From WJJR01 sp964440935 (GTDB lineage: Bacteria; Zixibacteria; MSB-5A5; WJJR01), in contig CAYTTY010000033.1 of assembly GCA_964440935.1 (NCBI GenBank), positions 1 through 45,586 of the forward strand: 45,586 nt of DNA. The letters are read 5' to 3'. A program made the translations under genes and the position numbers. How positions within the stretch are numbered: position 1 is the stretch's first letter; each line of letters begins with the position of its first letter. Positions 7,248-14,979 of this stretch are shown piece after piece. The notes under the pieces are model-generated. The model was not told the DNA's origin. It worked only from the letters and a program-made list of their open reading frames with translations, and searched no databases.

Positions 7248-8084
7248 CTATTGGCTGAAGGTGGAATCGTGTAAATGGTGAAGGTTTTCCAGATCGATAA
7301 GCGTGACCGGTGCGACGTCGTGCCCCAGGAATCGCTTACCGACACGTGCAAACTTCTCCGGTGTGTCGGATACGAAGTAACGAGACGAGGTCAACTCGCA
7401 TGTTTCACTGTGATGATTCCGCGAACGCAGCCGTTCGCCGACTACTCGGGCCACTTCGGTCGCCGAGTCGATCAACGTAACATTCGGCCCCATGACCTGG
7501 GCGATATCGGATTTGAGTAGGGGGTAGTGTGTGCAGCCGAGTACAAGCGTGTCGACACCGGCGTCGCGCAGAGGCGCCAGATACTCTTCAGCAACGAGGC
7601 GTGTGGCCTCCCTTCCGGAATACCCCTCCTCCGCCAGAGCGACAAACAGGGGACAGGCGAGAGCGGTCACTTGCGCCTTGGGATTGAGGGCATGAATGGC
7701 CGACACGTAAGACGACGAATTGATCGTCGCTTCAGTGCCGATCACGCCAATGTGATGGTTGCGTGTCGCCTGTACCGCGCCGAGGGCACCGGGCTCAATC
7801 ACACCGATTACGTCAACATCGACCGCCTGACGAGTTTCCTCAATAGCAAGTGCCGATGCGGTATTGCAGGCGATGATCAAAAACTTGCACTGCTCCCGTT
7901 CGAGGAACAGTGCCAACTGGCGGCTGAACTCCACAATCACGCGCTTCGATCGCACGCCATACGGGTAGCGTCCGGTATCGCCGAAATAGACGATTGACTC
8001 GTGTGGACAGGCCGCGCGCAGCGCGTGGACAACGGTCAGTCCGCCGACACCCGAATCAAACACACCAATCGGTCGATCCTTCAA
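7248..8084 (-). CDS. murI: Glutamate racemase
   Basis: This 278-aa cofactor-independent racemase makes D-glutamate for peptidoglycan. The N-terminal VFDSGVGGLTV holds the catalytic-site Asp-Ser. The two acid/base cysteines are present: Cys73 in IACNTASA and Cys184 in LGCTHYPLL. GDTGRYPYG, the conserved substrate loop, is also intact. It sits 7 nt downstream of the amidase homologue and 14 nt upstream of rdgB, consistent with an operon of cell-wall and nucleotide-housekeeping genes. The cytoplasmic location agrees with the lack of a signal peptide. Confidence 0.97.
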   Translation of the reverse strand: MKDRPIGVFDSGVGGLTVVHALRAACPHESIVYFGDTGRYPYGVRSKRVIVEFSRQLALFLEREQCKFLIIACNTASALAIEETRQAVDVDVIGVIEPGALGAVQATRNHHIGVIGTEATINSSSYVSAIHALNPKAQVTALACPLFVALAEEGYSGREATRLVAEEYLAPLRDAGVDTLVLGCTHYPLLKSDIAQVMGPNVTLIDSATEVARVVGERLRSRNHHSETCELTSSRYFVSDTPEKFARVGKRFLGHDVAPVTLIDLENLHHLHDSTFSQ

Positions 8085-8091
8085 AGTGAAG

Positions 8092-9564
8092 TTACTCCCC
8101 CAGTGTCACCGGTCCGGTGATGACCTTGTTACGATACACGATGATCGCATCATGAATGGCTTCGGCAATGTCCTTCTGGAACGAGCGCCGTCTCAGGTAA
8201 TCCTCATCATCGATATTGGCTATTGAGGCGACACAGACGATCACTGCTGGAACGTTGACCCGGTCAAACATGTGAAACTCTCCCTGGCCGACACCACGGC
8301 TGGGGATCGGTAACTGCCGTTCGAAATTCAATTGAATCAAACGCGCCAATTCGGCGGATGCGTTTTGGTGGACGTTCCCGAATGAGAGTGATGCCATTGA
8401 ATCCGCATGATCCGGCGCCGATGCATTCACGGCCAACATAATAATGCGAGCACGATCGTTCAATGGCCGGCCATAGAAGAACGTCTGGCATCCGCGTCCC
8501 GCTTCGGATTCAAATGCGGTGGTATGAATCGAAATGAACAGGTCGGCGTCGGAGACATTAGCCAGACGAATTCGTTCATCATCCGGAACGTGGTAGTCGC
8601 CATCCCGTGTCATGATCACATCGAATCGTCGATCATCGTCGAGTCGGTCCTTCAACCGTTCGGCGATTGTCAATGTGACATCCTTCTCGCTGATCACGCC
8701 GTCGAGCGACTCGGCACCACGGTCGCTCCCGCCGTGTCCGGCATCGAGTACAATGCGGTCGAGCCGTCCAATCCGATTGTCAAAGACCGGTGACGGTGGC
8801 GTGGCGGCCCAGTGTGGTATGTCATCGCCTCCCACAAGAATGGTCAACCGTCCCGGCACTTCACCGCGCGAGACGACGTATTTCTCGAATGGTTCACGCA
8901 TCCGGAACGATATCTGCGCCGAACTGTCGAATTGCACCGCTCTCACCTCGTGCACGAGCCGATGCGGTCGGTGTGCGCTCAGATCGTCTGAATCGACGAT
9001 GGTCCGATGCAATGTCAGGTTGATATAATTGCCTTCGCTGACAAATACCTCGTAGGGTGGCTGGCCAGACAATTCCAGATCGATCAACGTTCCGTTCGAT
9101 CGTTGTTCAATCTCGTATCTATAGAGGGTGAATTCGCGACGCTCTATAGATAACTCGCCGTCAATGACACGTGCCGACATGCCGGAGAATTGTGACAGCA
9201 GGGCAGCGAGTGTGTGCAGCGGCGCCTTCAACCGTTCGTCATCGACAATCACCGGGTCCCCCAGCCCGCCGACGTCGCCATCGATGGACACAAGCGCCGA
9301 ATTAGCCCAGAAGACCCAAATCCGTCCATCGAGGTCGGCACGTAGCCGCTGCGCGGTTGGATCCCATTCGATACGTGCATCAAAGGCATCGAGGAGGTCA
9401 CGGAGGTTGACATACTCGACACCATTATACCGGTCACCTTCAACCCGAATCGTACCATGTTCGAAAACGACGTCGATAGTATGGGCCAGAGCTGACGCTG
9501 CCACAGCGGTCGTGACGAGCGCAACGATGGTTATGGTCAACAGATGCCGGTTTCGTGTCATCAT
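8092..9564 (-). CDS. N-acetylmuramoyl-L-alanine amidase homologue (Amidase_3) lacking the C-terminal catalytic Glu
   Basis: This 490-aa protein has a signal peptide (to about SALA, residue 27) followed by a copper-amine-oxidase-N-like domain (about 35-130; YVNLRDLLDAFDARIEWD) and a beta-rich AMIN-like region (about 145-245). Residues about 268-480 form the Amidase_3 domain: DAGHGGSD (His277), ISEKDVTL (Glu293) and SIHTTA (His347) supply the zinc ligands. The final signature, usually PAVLVELGFISN, reads PAVIVCVASIAN, so the catalytic Glu is Cys444. Active members cleave the amide bond between MurNAc and the stem peptide in the periplasm. This one may be inactive, regulatory or altered. It lies 2 nt after smpB and just before murI. 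Confidence 0.88.
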   Translation of the reverse strand: MMTRNRHLLTITIVALVTTAVAASALAHTIDVVFEHGTIRVEGDRYNGVEYVNLRDLLDAFDARIEWDPTAQRLRADLDGRIWVFWANSALVSIDGDVGGLGDPVIVDDERLKAPLHTLAALLSQFSGMSARVIDGELSIERREFTLYRYEIEQRSNGTLIDLELSGQPPYEVFVSEGNYINLTLHRTIVDSDDLSAHRPHRLVHEVRAVQFDSSAQISFRMREPFEKYVVSRGEVPGRLTILVGGDDIPHWAATPPSPVFDNRIGRLDRIVLDAGHGGSDRGAESLDGVISEKDVTLTIAERLKDRLDDDRRFDVIMTRDGDYHVPDDERIRLANVSDADLFISIHTTAFESEAGRGCQTFFYGRPLNDRARIIMLAVNASAPDHADSMASLSFGNVHQNASAELARLIQLNFERQLPIPSRGVGQGEFHMFDRVNVPAVIVCVASIANIDDEDYLRRRSFQKDIAEAIHDAIIVYRNKVITGPVTLGE

Positions 9565-9566
9565 GA

Positions 9567-10034
9567 TTAGCGGCGACGGAAAGTTTCCCGTTCGATCTGG
9601 CGGTCGCTTTCGCGTTTGGCAATCGCCTGCCGTTTGTCGAACTGCTTTTTGCCCTGGCCCAAACCGATCTCCACCTTGGCCACCTTGCCCCGGAAGTAGA
9701 TCCGCACCGGCACCAGCGTCAGCCCCTTTTGTTGGGTCTGGCCGATCAGCCGGCGGATTTGCCGTTTGTTCAGCAGCAACTTGCGACGGCGCGTGGGCTC
9801 ATGATTGAAGCGATTGGCCTGTGCGTACTCGGGAATATGGATTCCGACCAGCCAGGCTTCATCGTTCTCAATGCGCGCGTATCCCTCCTTGAGGTTGCAT
9901 TTGCCCGCCCGCAGGGACTTGACTTCGGTTCCGGTCAGAACCAGCCCCGCCTCATACTTCTCAAGTATGTGATACCGGTGGTATGCCTGCCGGTTCGTCG
10001 AGATGAGCTTGATATCGTCGGTGTTCGCGCTCAT
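9567..10034 (-). CDS. smpB: SsrA-binding protein
   Basis: This 155-aa protein has the standard length of SmpB, which binds tmRNA and brings it to stalled ribosomes for trans-translation. Family signatures are HILEKYEAGLVLTGTEVKSL (OB-fold start), LKEGYARI and HIPEYAQAN. KGLTLVPVRIYFRGKVAKVE, in the second half, is followed by the basic tail GKKQFDKRQ...RESDRQIERE, which inserts into the ribosomal mRNA channel. The stop lies 2 nt before the amidase gene. No tmRNA gene is visible in the 380 nt upstream, so ssrA is elsewhere. Confidence 0.97.
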   Translation of the reverse strand: MSANTDDIKLISTNRQAYHRYHILEKYEAGLVLTGTEVKSLRAGKCNLKEGYARIENDEAWLVGIHIPEYAQANRFNHEPTRRRKLLLNKRQIRRLIGQTQQKGLTLVPVRIYFRGKVAKVEIGLGQGKKQFDKRQAIAKRESDRQIERETFRRR

Positions 10035-10171
10035 GGCTGGAATTAATCGGTTCGAGCTGAGGTCACCAAGGTGATTCGAGGTGCCTCAGTCATGGTTTTT
10101 GATCCTCAATCCGCACGTAGTGCCGTATACGTCGTTAGTCGGTTGGATTGTTGCCTGTTGAAACTCGGGGT

Positions 10172-10356
10172 GCCACTGACCAAGGGGCGTGTTGAAAAAC
10201 CTGCTGACTATCATTACCTCAGACGGGGGAGGGCGAGGCTCCTGCCGAGCCGCCGTGTGGAACATGCCGTTGCGGCTCGCTGGTCCGCCGCGGTGGATCG
10301 CCCTCCCGAAGGCTCTGATTCTCGGGGGTTTTTCAACACGCCCCTTGGTCAGTGGC
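10172..10356. repeat. Inverted-repeat element, family D copy 1
   Basis: A perfect 30-bp inverted repeat (10172-10201 and 10327-10356; core GGGGCGTGTTGAAAAACC) flanks about 125 bp rich in smaller palindromes, with no gene. The inner sequence next to the right arm (AACCCCCGAGAATCAGAGCC on the minus strand) recurs at 26081-26168. It fills most of the smpB to tRNA-Leu gap (10035-10412). It is probably a non-autonomous mobile element or large REP-like unit. Confidence 0.75.
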
Positions 10357-10412
10357 CGCTGCGCTAAAAAGTCATTGAAAACGGACGTGCCAGCCGACAT
10401 TATCCCATGGGC

Positions 10413-10499
10413 GCCGAAGTGGTGGAACTGGCAGACACGCTGTGTTCAGGGCGCAGTGCCCTTATGGGCGTGCGGGTTCGACTCCCGCCTTCGGCACCA
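10413..10499 (+). tRNA. tRNA-Leu (CAG)
   Basis: An 87-nt class II tRNA has acceptor GCCGAAG/CTTCGGC, A73 and encoded CCA. The anticodon loop TTCAGGG in a CTGTG/CGCAG stem gives CAG (reads CTG). The long variable arm is TGCCCTTATGGGCG and the T-arm is GCGGGTTCGACTCCCGC. Confidence 0.95.
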
Positions 10500-10506
10500 T
10501 AAGCTT

Positions 10507-10542
10507 AGGCCCAATCCCAGCCACCGGGATTGGGCCTGTTTT
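10507..10542 (+). terminator. Intrinsic terminator of tRNA-Leu
   Basis: A perfect 12-bp stem AGGCCCAATCCC/GGGATTGGGCCT with a 7-nt loop is followed by GTTTT, 7 nt after the tRNA CCA. It may also serve the convergent minus-strand gene ending at 10569. Confidence 0.85.
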
Positions 10543-10568
10543 GATCCTCGCCCTGCACACCATCAGCC

Positions 10569-11270
10569 TTAGTCTCTGCTCTCGGTCTTCCGCCGCCATA
10601 GATCAAGGATGATGGCCTCAGCGTTGGCCAGAGAGACCCGTCCGGTGTTGATGATGAGATCGTAGTCTTTGGGGTTGTCGATATCGGCCTCAAAATCCTC
10701 TCGGTAGAAGTTTCGGCGTTGTTTGTCCAAGTCTTCGATATGGCGGCGCGCTTCATCCGTTGACATGCCCCGGTGTTTCGTGAGATTCTCGATTCGAACC
10801 TCCTGTGGTGCAACCACACGGACGTGCAGTCCACCACGATCGCCAAGGATGATGTTAGCGGCTCGGCCGAGAATGACCGCATCACCATGTTCGGCCATCA
10901 TTGAGACCGACTTGATCAGCCACTGGGTGTATTCGGATTTGTCGACGTACCGCCCACCGAGAAGGCCCTCGACCCACAGGTCAACACCGGACCGGGTCTT
11001 TTCATCCAGTGAATCGATCAGCCGTTCACGGGCATGCGTGTTCTGAACGATGTAGTCGAGGATCTGCCGGTCTACAGACTCGAATCCCATGCTGGTGGCC
11101 AGACGATTGGCGAGTTCTCGTCCGCCCGAGCCCGCCTGCCGCGAAACCGTGATCACCCGAAATCCCGGTTGGTCGCCGGTGGGTACCTCGGGTAGGGGCG
11201 ATTCGGTTCGCTGCCGCAACGACAGCTTATTTAATTGTCGATCAACCAGCGCTTCGATGGAGGTGGGCAT
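10569..11270 (-). CDS. Cytidylate kinase-like family protein
   Basis: This 233-aa protein starts with a variable 35-residue N-terminus and then shows ITVSRQAGSGGRELANRLA (about 40-58), the P-loop region of the cytidylate_kin2-like family. The usual P-loop Lys is replaced by Gly-Arg (GSGGRE). The later blocks AVILGRAANIIL and LHVRVVAPQEVRIENL match the nucleotide-kinase core, and YDLIINTGRVSLANAEAII is a good C-terminal family signature. The true substrate of this family is not well established, so phosphorylation of CMP should not be assumed. It ends convergent with tRNA-Leu and is divergent from the GWxTD gene, with a 272-bp gap that holds no other feature. Confidence 0.85.
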   Translation of the reverse strand: MPTSIEALVDRQLNKLSLRQRTESPLPEVPTGDQPGFRVITVSRQAGSGGRELANRLATSMGFESVDRQILDYIVQNTHARERLIDSLDEKTRSGVDLWVEGLLGGRYVDKSEYTQWLIKSVSMMAEHGDAVILGRAANIILGDRGGLHVRVVAPQEVRIENLTKHRGMSTDEARRHIEDLDKQRRNFYREDFEADIDNPKDYDLIINTGRVSLANAEAIILDLWRRKTESRD

Positions 11271-11542
11271 GTACTCCCTCGCTTCCTCAGCTATATCCCG
11301 TTGTCCCGCCGCCTGGCCAATGCCGTAAGCGGCTGTATATCATTCACCTATGATTCTTACGAAAAACGTCCCGCCGAGGCCAACGTTTTCAGAAAGTCGA
11401 TATCGAAATCGAAACATATCCCCACAATGCTGCTTTACGTGCCGAACAGTTCAATGAGGAGTCTTGTTGTGCATTTCGGGGAATCAACCGGTGGGCACAT
11501 GCGTATTCTAAGTGAAGGCTCCACCGGGTGCCTTGGTTCATT

Positions 11543-12985
11543 ATGAAACATCGTCTCACCAGTCTTGTCCTCCTGCTGCTGCTCGTCGGCTGTGCCGGCA
11601 CGGGGAGGTATTATGCCGATGGTCCCCTGACCGACCGCCAGCGTGATGCGGCCATGAAGGCGCTGCTCGGGGAAGAGCGATACCTCGAATACGTCCTCAT
11701 CACCGATACCACCGAGGCGAATGAGTGGCTGCGGAAGTTCTGGGTTGAGCACGATCCCACTCCGACCACCGATGAGAATGAATTTAAAGATGAGCACACA
11801 CGTCGGGTGCGGCATGCGATCCATTTCTTCGGACAAGGATCGCGCGGCGGTTCGCCGTGGGATGAACGGGGAGAGGTGTACATCCGCTACGGGGAACCCG
11901 ACGAGCGCCGCATTTTCAATTTCGGCATGGATGACAATCCATACGATCGGCTTGAGCGGGATCGAGAACGGCAGACGGGATTCGGTCGGGACATCGCCGA
12001 CGATGTCTTGTCCGATGGACGGGCGCCGACGGAAGTGTGGACGTATTACAAATTCGGGGAGACGTTTCAGTTCGAAGATAACGACCAGTGGGGATTTTTC
12101 GAGCTTGTGCCGGTAAGTGATCCGTCGGTACCGCGTCAGGACGTCGCGGACTTCTTCCAGTCACGGTTGAGCATCTCCGATCTCCAACCGGCCATCTACT
12201 ACCACGAGTATGGCGAGAATCTGGTCGATTACGCCCTCGACGTGGTGCGCTTCCACGCCGGTCGGGACACGTGGCGTGTCGATGTCAATCTTGGTTATCC
12301 GATCTCCGAACTCGGGCGTGGTCCCGATTCGATGTCGGTGTCATTGCGGCGGAAAATCGTCATTCGCGATGAGGATCAGCGCGAGGTGTACGGGGAAGTC
12401 GGTGTGATTCACCGCATCATCGATAGCGACAGCAATGAACATCGTCTCATGGTCGAGCAGCAGGTCTGCGATTTGCGCTCCGGCACCTACACGCTCGCGG
12501 TCACAATCGAGGACTACTTCAGCGGTAAAATGGGGACTTACACGCGCGAGATTCACCTGCCGAAGTACGTTGTCGCCGAGGTGCACGAGATCTCCGACAT
12601 CGAGTTGGCGTCATTCGTGTGGAGCATTTACGAACCCGGCTCACCATTCGTAAAGGCCGATCGCATGGTCATGCCGCTGCCGTCGCGCATCTACCTCCCG
12701 GGACAGGAGCTCGCGTTCTACTACGAGGTGTACAATCTGCTCACTGACGAGTCGGGTGAAACGCGCTATAAGGTCGATTACGAGATCAGCAGGATCGACG
12801 GCGATCAAACCTACAACTTCAATGAACCCGGCCATTTCAGTGGCAGCAAACGCATCGCCCGTCGCTTTGGCACCTTGAACATCGATGAAGTGCCACCCGG
12901 TGATTACCTGCTGACGATCGTGGTGCACGATCTATTGGGCAACCATGACAAGTCCACTGTCACGCGTTTTCGCAAGTCGAGTTGA
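11543..12985 (+). CDS. GWxTD-domain lipoprotein
   Basis: The start is chosen at ATG 11543, giving a clean lipoprotein signal (MKHRLTSLVLLLLLVGC, lipid-modified Cys17); a GTG at 11528 would add five residues. Neither start has a strong Shine-Dalgarno. Residues about 60-125 form the GWxTD domain (EWLRKFWVEHDPTP, NEFKDEHTRRV, RGEVYIRYGEPDERR). The name-giving GWxTD itself reads SPWDERG. The C-terminal 300 residues are beta-rich, with Ig-like segments. The domain is widespread in FCB-group and related bacteria and its function is unknown. The protein is presumably anchored in the envelope. It is monocistronic and followed by a repeat-rich gap. Confidence 0.9.
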   Translation: MKHRLTSLVLLLLLVGCAGTGRYYADGPLTDRQRDAAMKALLGEERYLEYVLITDTTEANEWLRKFWVEHDPTPTTDENEFKDEHTRRVRHAIHFFGQGSRGGSPWDERGEVYIRYGEPDERRIFNFGMDDNPYDRLERDRERQTGFGRDIADDVLSDGRAPTEVWTYYKFGETFQFEDNDQWGFFELVPVSDPSVPRQDVADFFQSRLSISDLQPAIYYHEYGENLVDYALDVVRFHAGRDTWRVDVNLGYPISELGRGPDSMSVSLRRKIVIRDEDQREVYGEVGVIHRIIDSDSNEHRLMVEQQVCDLRSGTYTLAVTIEDYFSGKMGTYTREIHLPKYVVAEVHEISDIELASFVWSIYEPGSPFVKADRMVMPLPSRIYLPGQELAFYYEVYNLLTDESGETRYKVDYEISRIDGDQTYNFNEPGHFSGSKRIARRFGTLNIDEVPPGDYLLTIVVHDLLGNHDKSTVTRFRKSS

Positions 12986-13108
12986 GCCTCACTCACACGA
13001 AAGATGCGGGGGCGTGTCCCGGCAGTCGGTTAGAGCGATTCTCAGAAATATCGTGTGGCGTCACCCGCCCTCGGGTGACGCCTTGTCGGATAGCCGTTAT
13101 GCAACCCA

Positions 13109-13285
13109 GTAGGTCAGAAGCACTGCGTGTCACACGAGAAGCGGATGAAATGCTCCTTTCGCAGCGCAGGGCTCCTGACAACCCCAGTGTGAGAAGTCGT
13201 ATTTTGCCTCGGAATGTCAGGAGCCCGGCGCAGTAACGGGCATGCGCCATTGCGAGCGGCGGTGACGCGCCGTGCTCCTGCCTAC
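13109..13285. repeat. Inverted-repeat element, family F copy 1
   Basis: Imperfect terminal inverted repeats of 24-25 bp bound a 177-bp unit: 13109-13133 (GTAGGTCAGAAGCACTGCG) and 13262-13285 (minus strand GTAGGCAGGAGCACGGCG). A nested inverted repeat GGCTCCTGACA / TGTCAGGAGCC lies inside. A second end of the same type appears at 45559-45586. There is no coding capacity. Confidence 0.6.
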
Positions 13286-13356
13286 GGGCTGAGCATCGCT
13301 GTATGAGCAGATCTCATTCCAGTGGGTCGGACGGAGACCTCTGCTGTGTGGGTGTT

Positions 13357-13390
13357 CCCAAAAAGAAAAGGCCCGAAGGTCCTTCGGGCC
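13357..13390 (-). terminator. Intrinsic terminator downstream of the beta-barrel gene
   Basis: The 9-bp stem GGCCCGAAG/CTTCGGGCC (13370-13390, 3-nt loop) is followed on the minus strand by CTTTTCTTTTTGGG. It lies about 240 nt past the stop at 13633, implying a long 3' untranslated region. Confidence 0.7.
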
Positions 13391-13632
13391 CGTCTTCCCA
13401 GGTGTTGTGCAGAGATGTATGAGGGCATAACCCCGAATGGGGTTTAGGAAGCGATATTAGACGATCAATCCATCATTCGGTTCTGTTGGGCGCACTCCTT
13501 GTTCACTTCGGTGCCGACCTCTTTCGTTGTAGCCTGAATCTAATACGCATTCAGAATTCGGCAAGAGTTCTGTGGCAACTTTTTGGCGGTAAAATCGCGA
13601 GTCTGTCAGCGAACCGAGTCAACGCGGAGTGC

Positions 13633-14949
13633 TTAAAATGCCATTGGAAATCGCACTCCGGCAGAGAGATACAGTTGCTCATGGTCTCGCAGCGGATCAT
13701 CGTGCGATTCGCGCAAGTAGCTCACGGCAACCTGCGCATTGGGGCCGGACGCCAGGTAAAAGTCCATTCGGATCGCCAATTCCCAAAACGAATAGTCATC
13801 GTAGATCAACGATCCGGATTCGTAGTCGCGGTAACCGAGCTGATTGAGCAACTCGGCCCAAAAGGACGAACTCGGTCGCCATTCGATCACCGGCCCGGCG
13901 CCCCACTGAACGTAACCGTTTTCGTTGCCTTTCCCACCCAGCGGGTTTTCCAGTCGGAATTCCATCGTGCCACCCAGCTCCCACGTCTCCGCGAGCACGG
14001 CCCGCGCCGATGCGACGGCGCGCCAGTCGTCAACATCGTAGAGAAGTGTCGAGGCGTTCGTGTAGTCCCAGCGTTGCCAATCGGCGGTGGCATAGAGTCG
14101 CCAAAAGGCCGACCAATCGTAATCAGTGCGGAGTTCGAGGCTGTAGCGTCGGTGATCGTTGCCTTCGGGATCATTGACGTAGCGACGGTCAGCGAACGAC
14201 ATACTCCCTGCCACCCGCCAGTTGCCGATGTACCAGCCGAAGGCATCCGAGCGCAGATAGTATTCCAAGTAGTTCAACTGTGTCGAGTCGGGCACCTCTC
14301 TGTTCGCAAAGCCGATTCTCAGATCAATGCTTTCCAGCAAATCGCCAAAAAACTGTAATCCCGTCTCGGTGCGGAAACGCGTGTAATCGACCGTATACGG
14401 TGATTCACGGCGGTAATCGGCGTCCTCCCACACGCCGCGCAAGTGAACCCGCCAATGTTGGTCGAGTCGGTATTCCGGTTTCAGGGTGGTTTGAAAGAAG
14501 GTGTACGCCGATGCGAGCGAATCGTCGCGATCGATTCCCTTCCACTCGAGACGGCTGGAGACTCGTGTCGCCAGACGACCAATCTGGAAACGCCCGCGCA
14601 TGGCGGAAATGTTTCGCCAGGCGGTGTTTGTTGTGTAGGTCGTGCTGGTCAATTCCCAGCGATTAAGCGATAGATCCACACCCATCGAGCCGAATGATTC
14701 CCGCAGCGCATCCTCGGTACGGCGAATCCGCGCCAGTGAGTCGCTCGACACCGACGTCGTATCATCAATGTAGAATGTCTCGGTGAATTGGTCGTGACCG
14801 AGGCCCGGCGTGAGGGTGACGTCGAGCCCCTGGGCGTGGACCGTCATGTTCCCCAGCACAATCAGCGCCATCACACAGCCAACGCGTGCTCCGGCGTCCC
14901 GATACGCGCGACGTTTCAGAGTGACCATCCGGTGTGAGGGACAACGCAT
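13633..14949 (-). CDS. Probable outer-membrane beta-barrel protein
   Basis: This 438-aa protein is not assignable to a named family. A long basic N-terminal segment precedes a signal peptide core (VGCVMALIVLGNMTVHAQG, cleavage near residue 40). The rest alternates polar and aromatic residues in short strands separated by charged turns, for example WRVHLRGVWEDADYR and LYATADWQRWDY. It ends in LYLSAGVRFPMAF with a terminal Phe, the usual signal for insertion of outer-membrane barrels. The start is supported by AGGAG five nt upstream of the ATG. It follows the four-repeat helical protein gene by 30 nt on the same strand, so the two probably form an operon. Confidence 0.75.
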   Translation of the reverse strand: MRCPSHRMVTLKRRAYRDAGARVGCVMALIVLGNMTVHAQGLDVTLTPGLGHDQFTETFYIDDTTSVSSDSLARIRRTEDALRESFGSMGVDLSLNRWELTSTTYTTNTAWRNISAMRGRFQIGRLATRVSSRLEWKGIDRDDSLASAYTFFQTTLKPEYRLDQHWRVHLRGVWEDADYRRESPYTVDYTRFRTETGLQFFGDLLESIDLRIGFANREVPDSTQLNYLEYYLRSDAFGWYIGNWRVAGSMSFADRRYVNDPEGNDHRRYSLELRTDYDWSAFWRLYATADWQRWDYTNASTLLYDVDDWRAVASARAVLAETWELGGTMEFRLENPLGGKGNENGYVQWGAGPVIEWRPSSSFWAELLNQLGYRDYESGSLIYDDYSFWELAIRMDFYLASGPNAQVAVSYLRESHDDPLRDHEQLYLSAGVRFPMAF

Positions 14950-14979
14950 CCCCGCTCCTGTCTGGTCTGATTCATGGCG

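Larger units (their letters stand above)
12986..13632. other. Gene-free gap with repeats and a minus-strand terminator
   Basis: No gene is seen. A decayed family-A end (GTGTCCCGGCAGT near 13016) is followed by a GGTTAGAGCGATTCTCAGAA segment and the family-A internal hairpin at 13055-13082. The family-F element follows at 13109-13285, then the terminator hairpin at 13370-13390 and a small AACCCC/GGGGTT hairpin at 13429-13444. Confidence 0.6.

Noticed and set aside
10035..10412. Possible tmRNA gene next to smpB
   Set aside because: No tmRNA 5' or 3' end motifs or tag reading frame are seen; the gap is filled by an inverted-repeat element.
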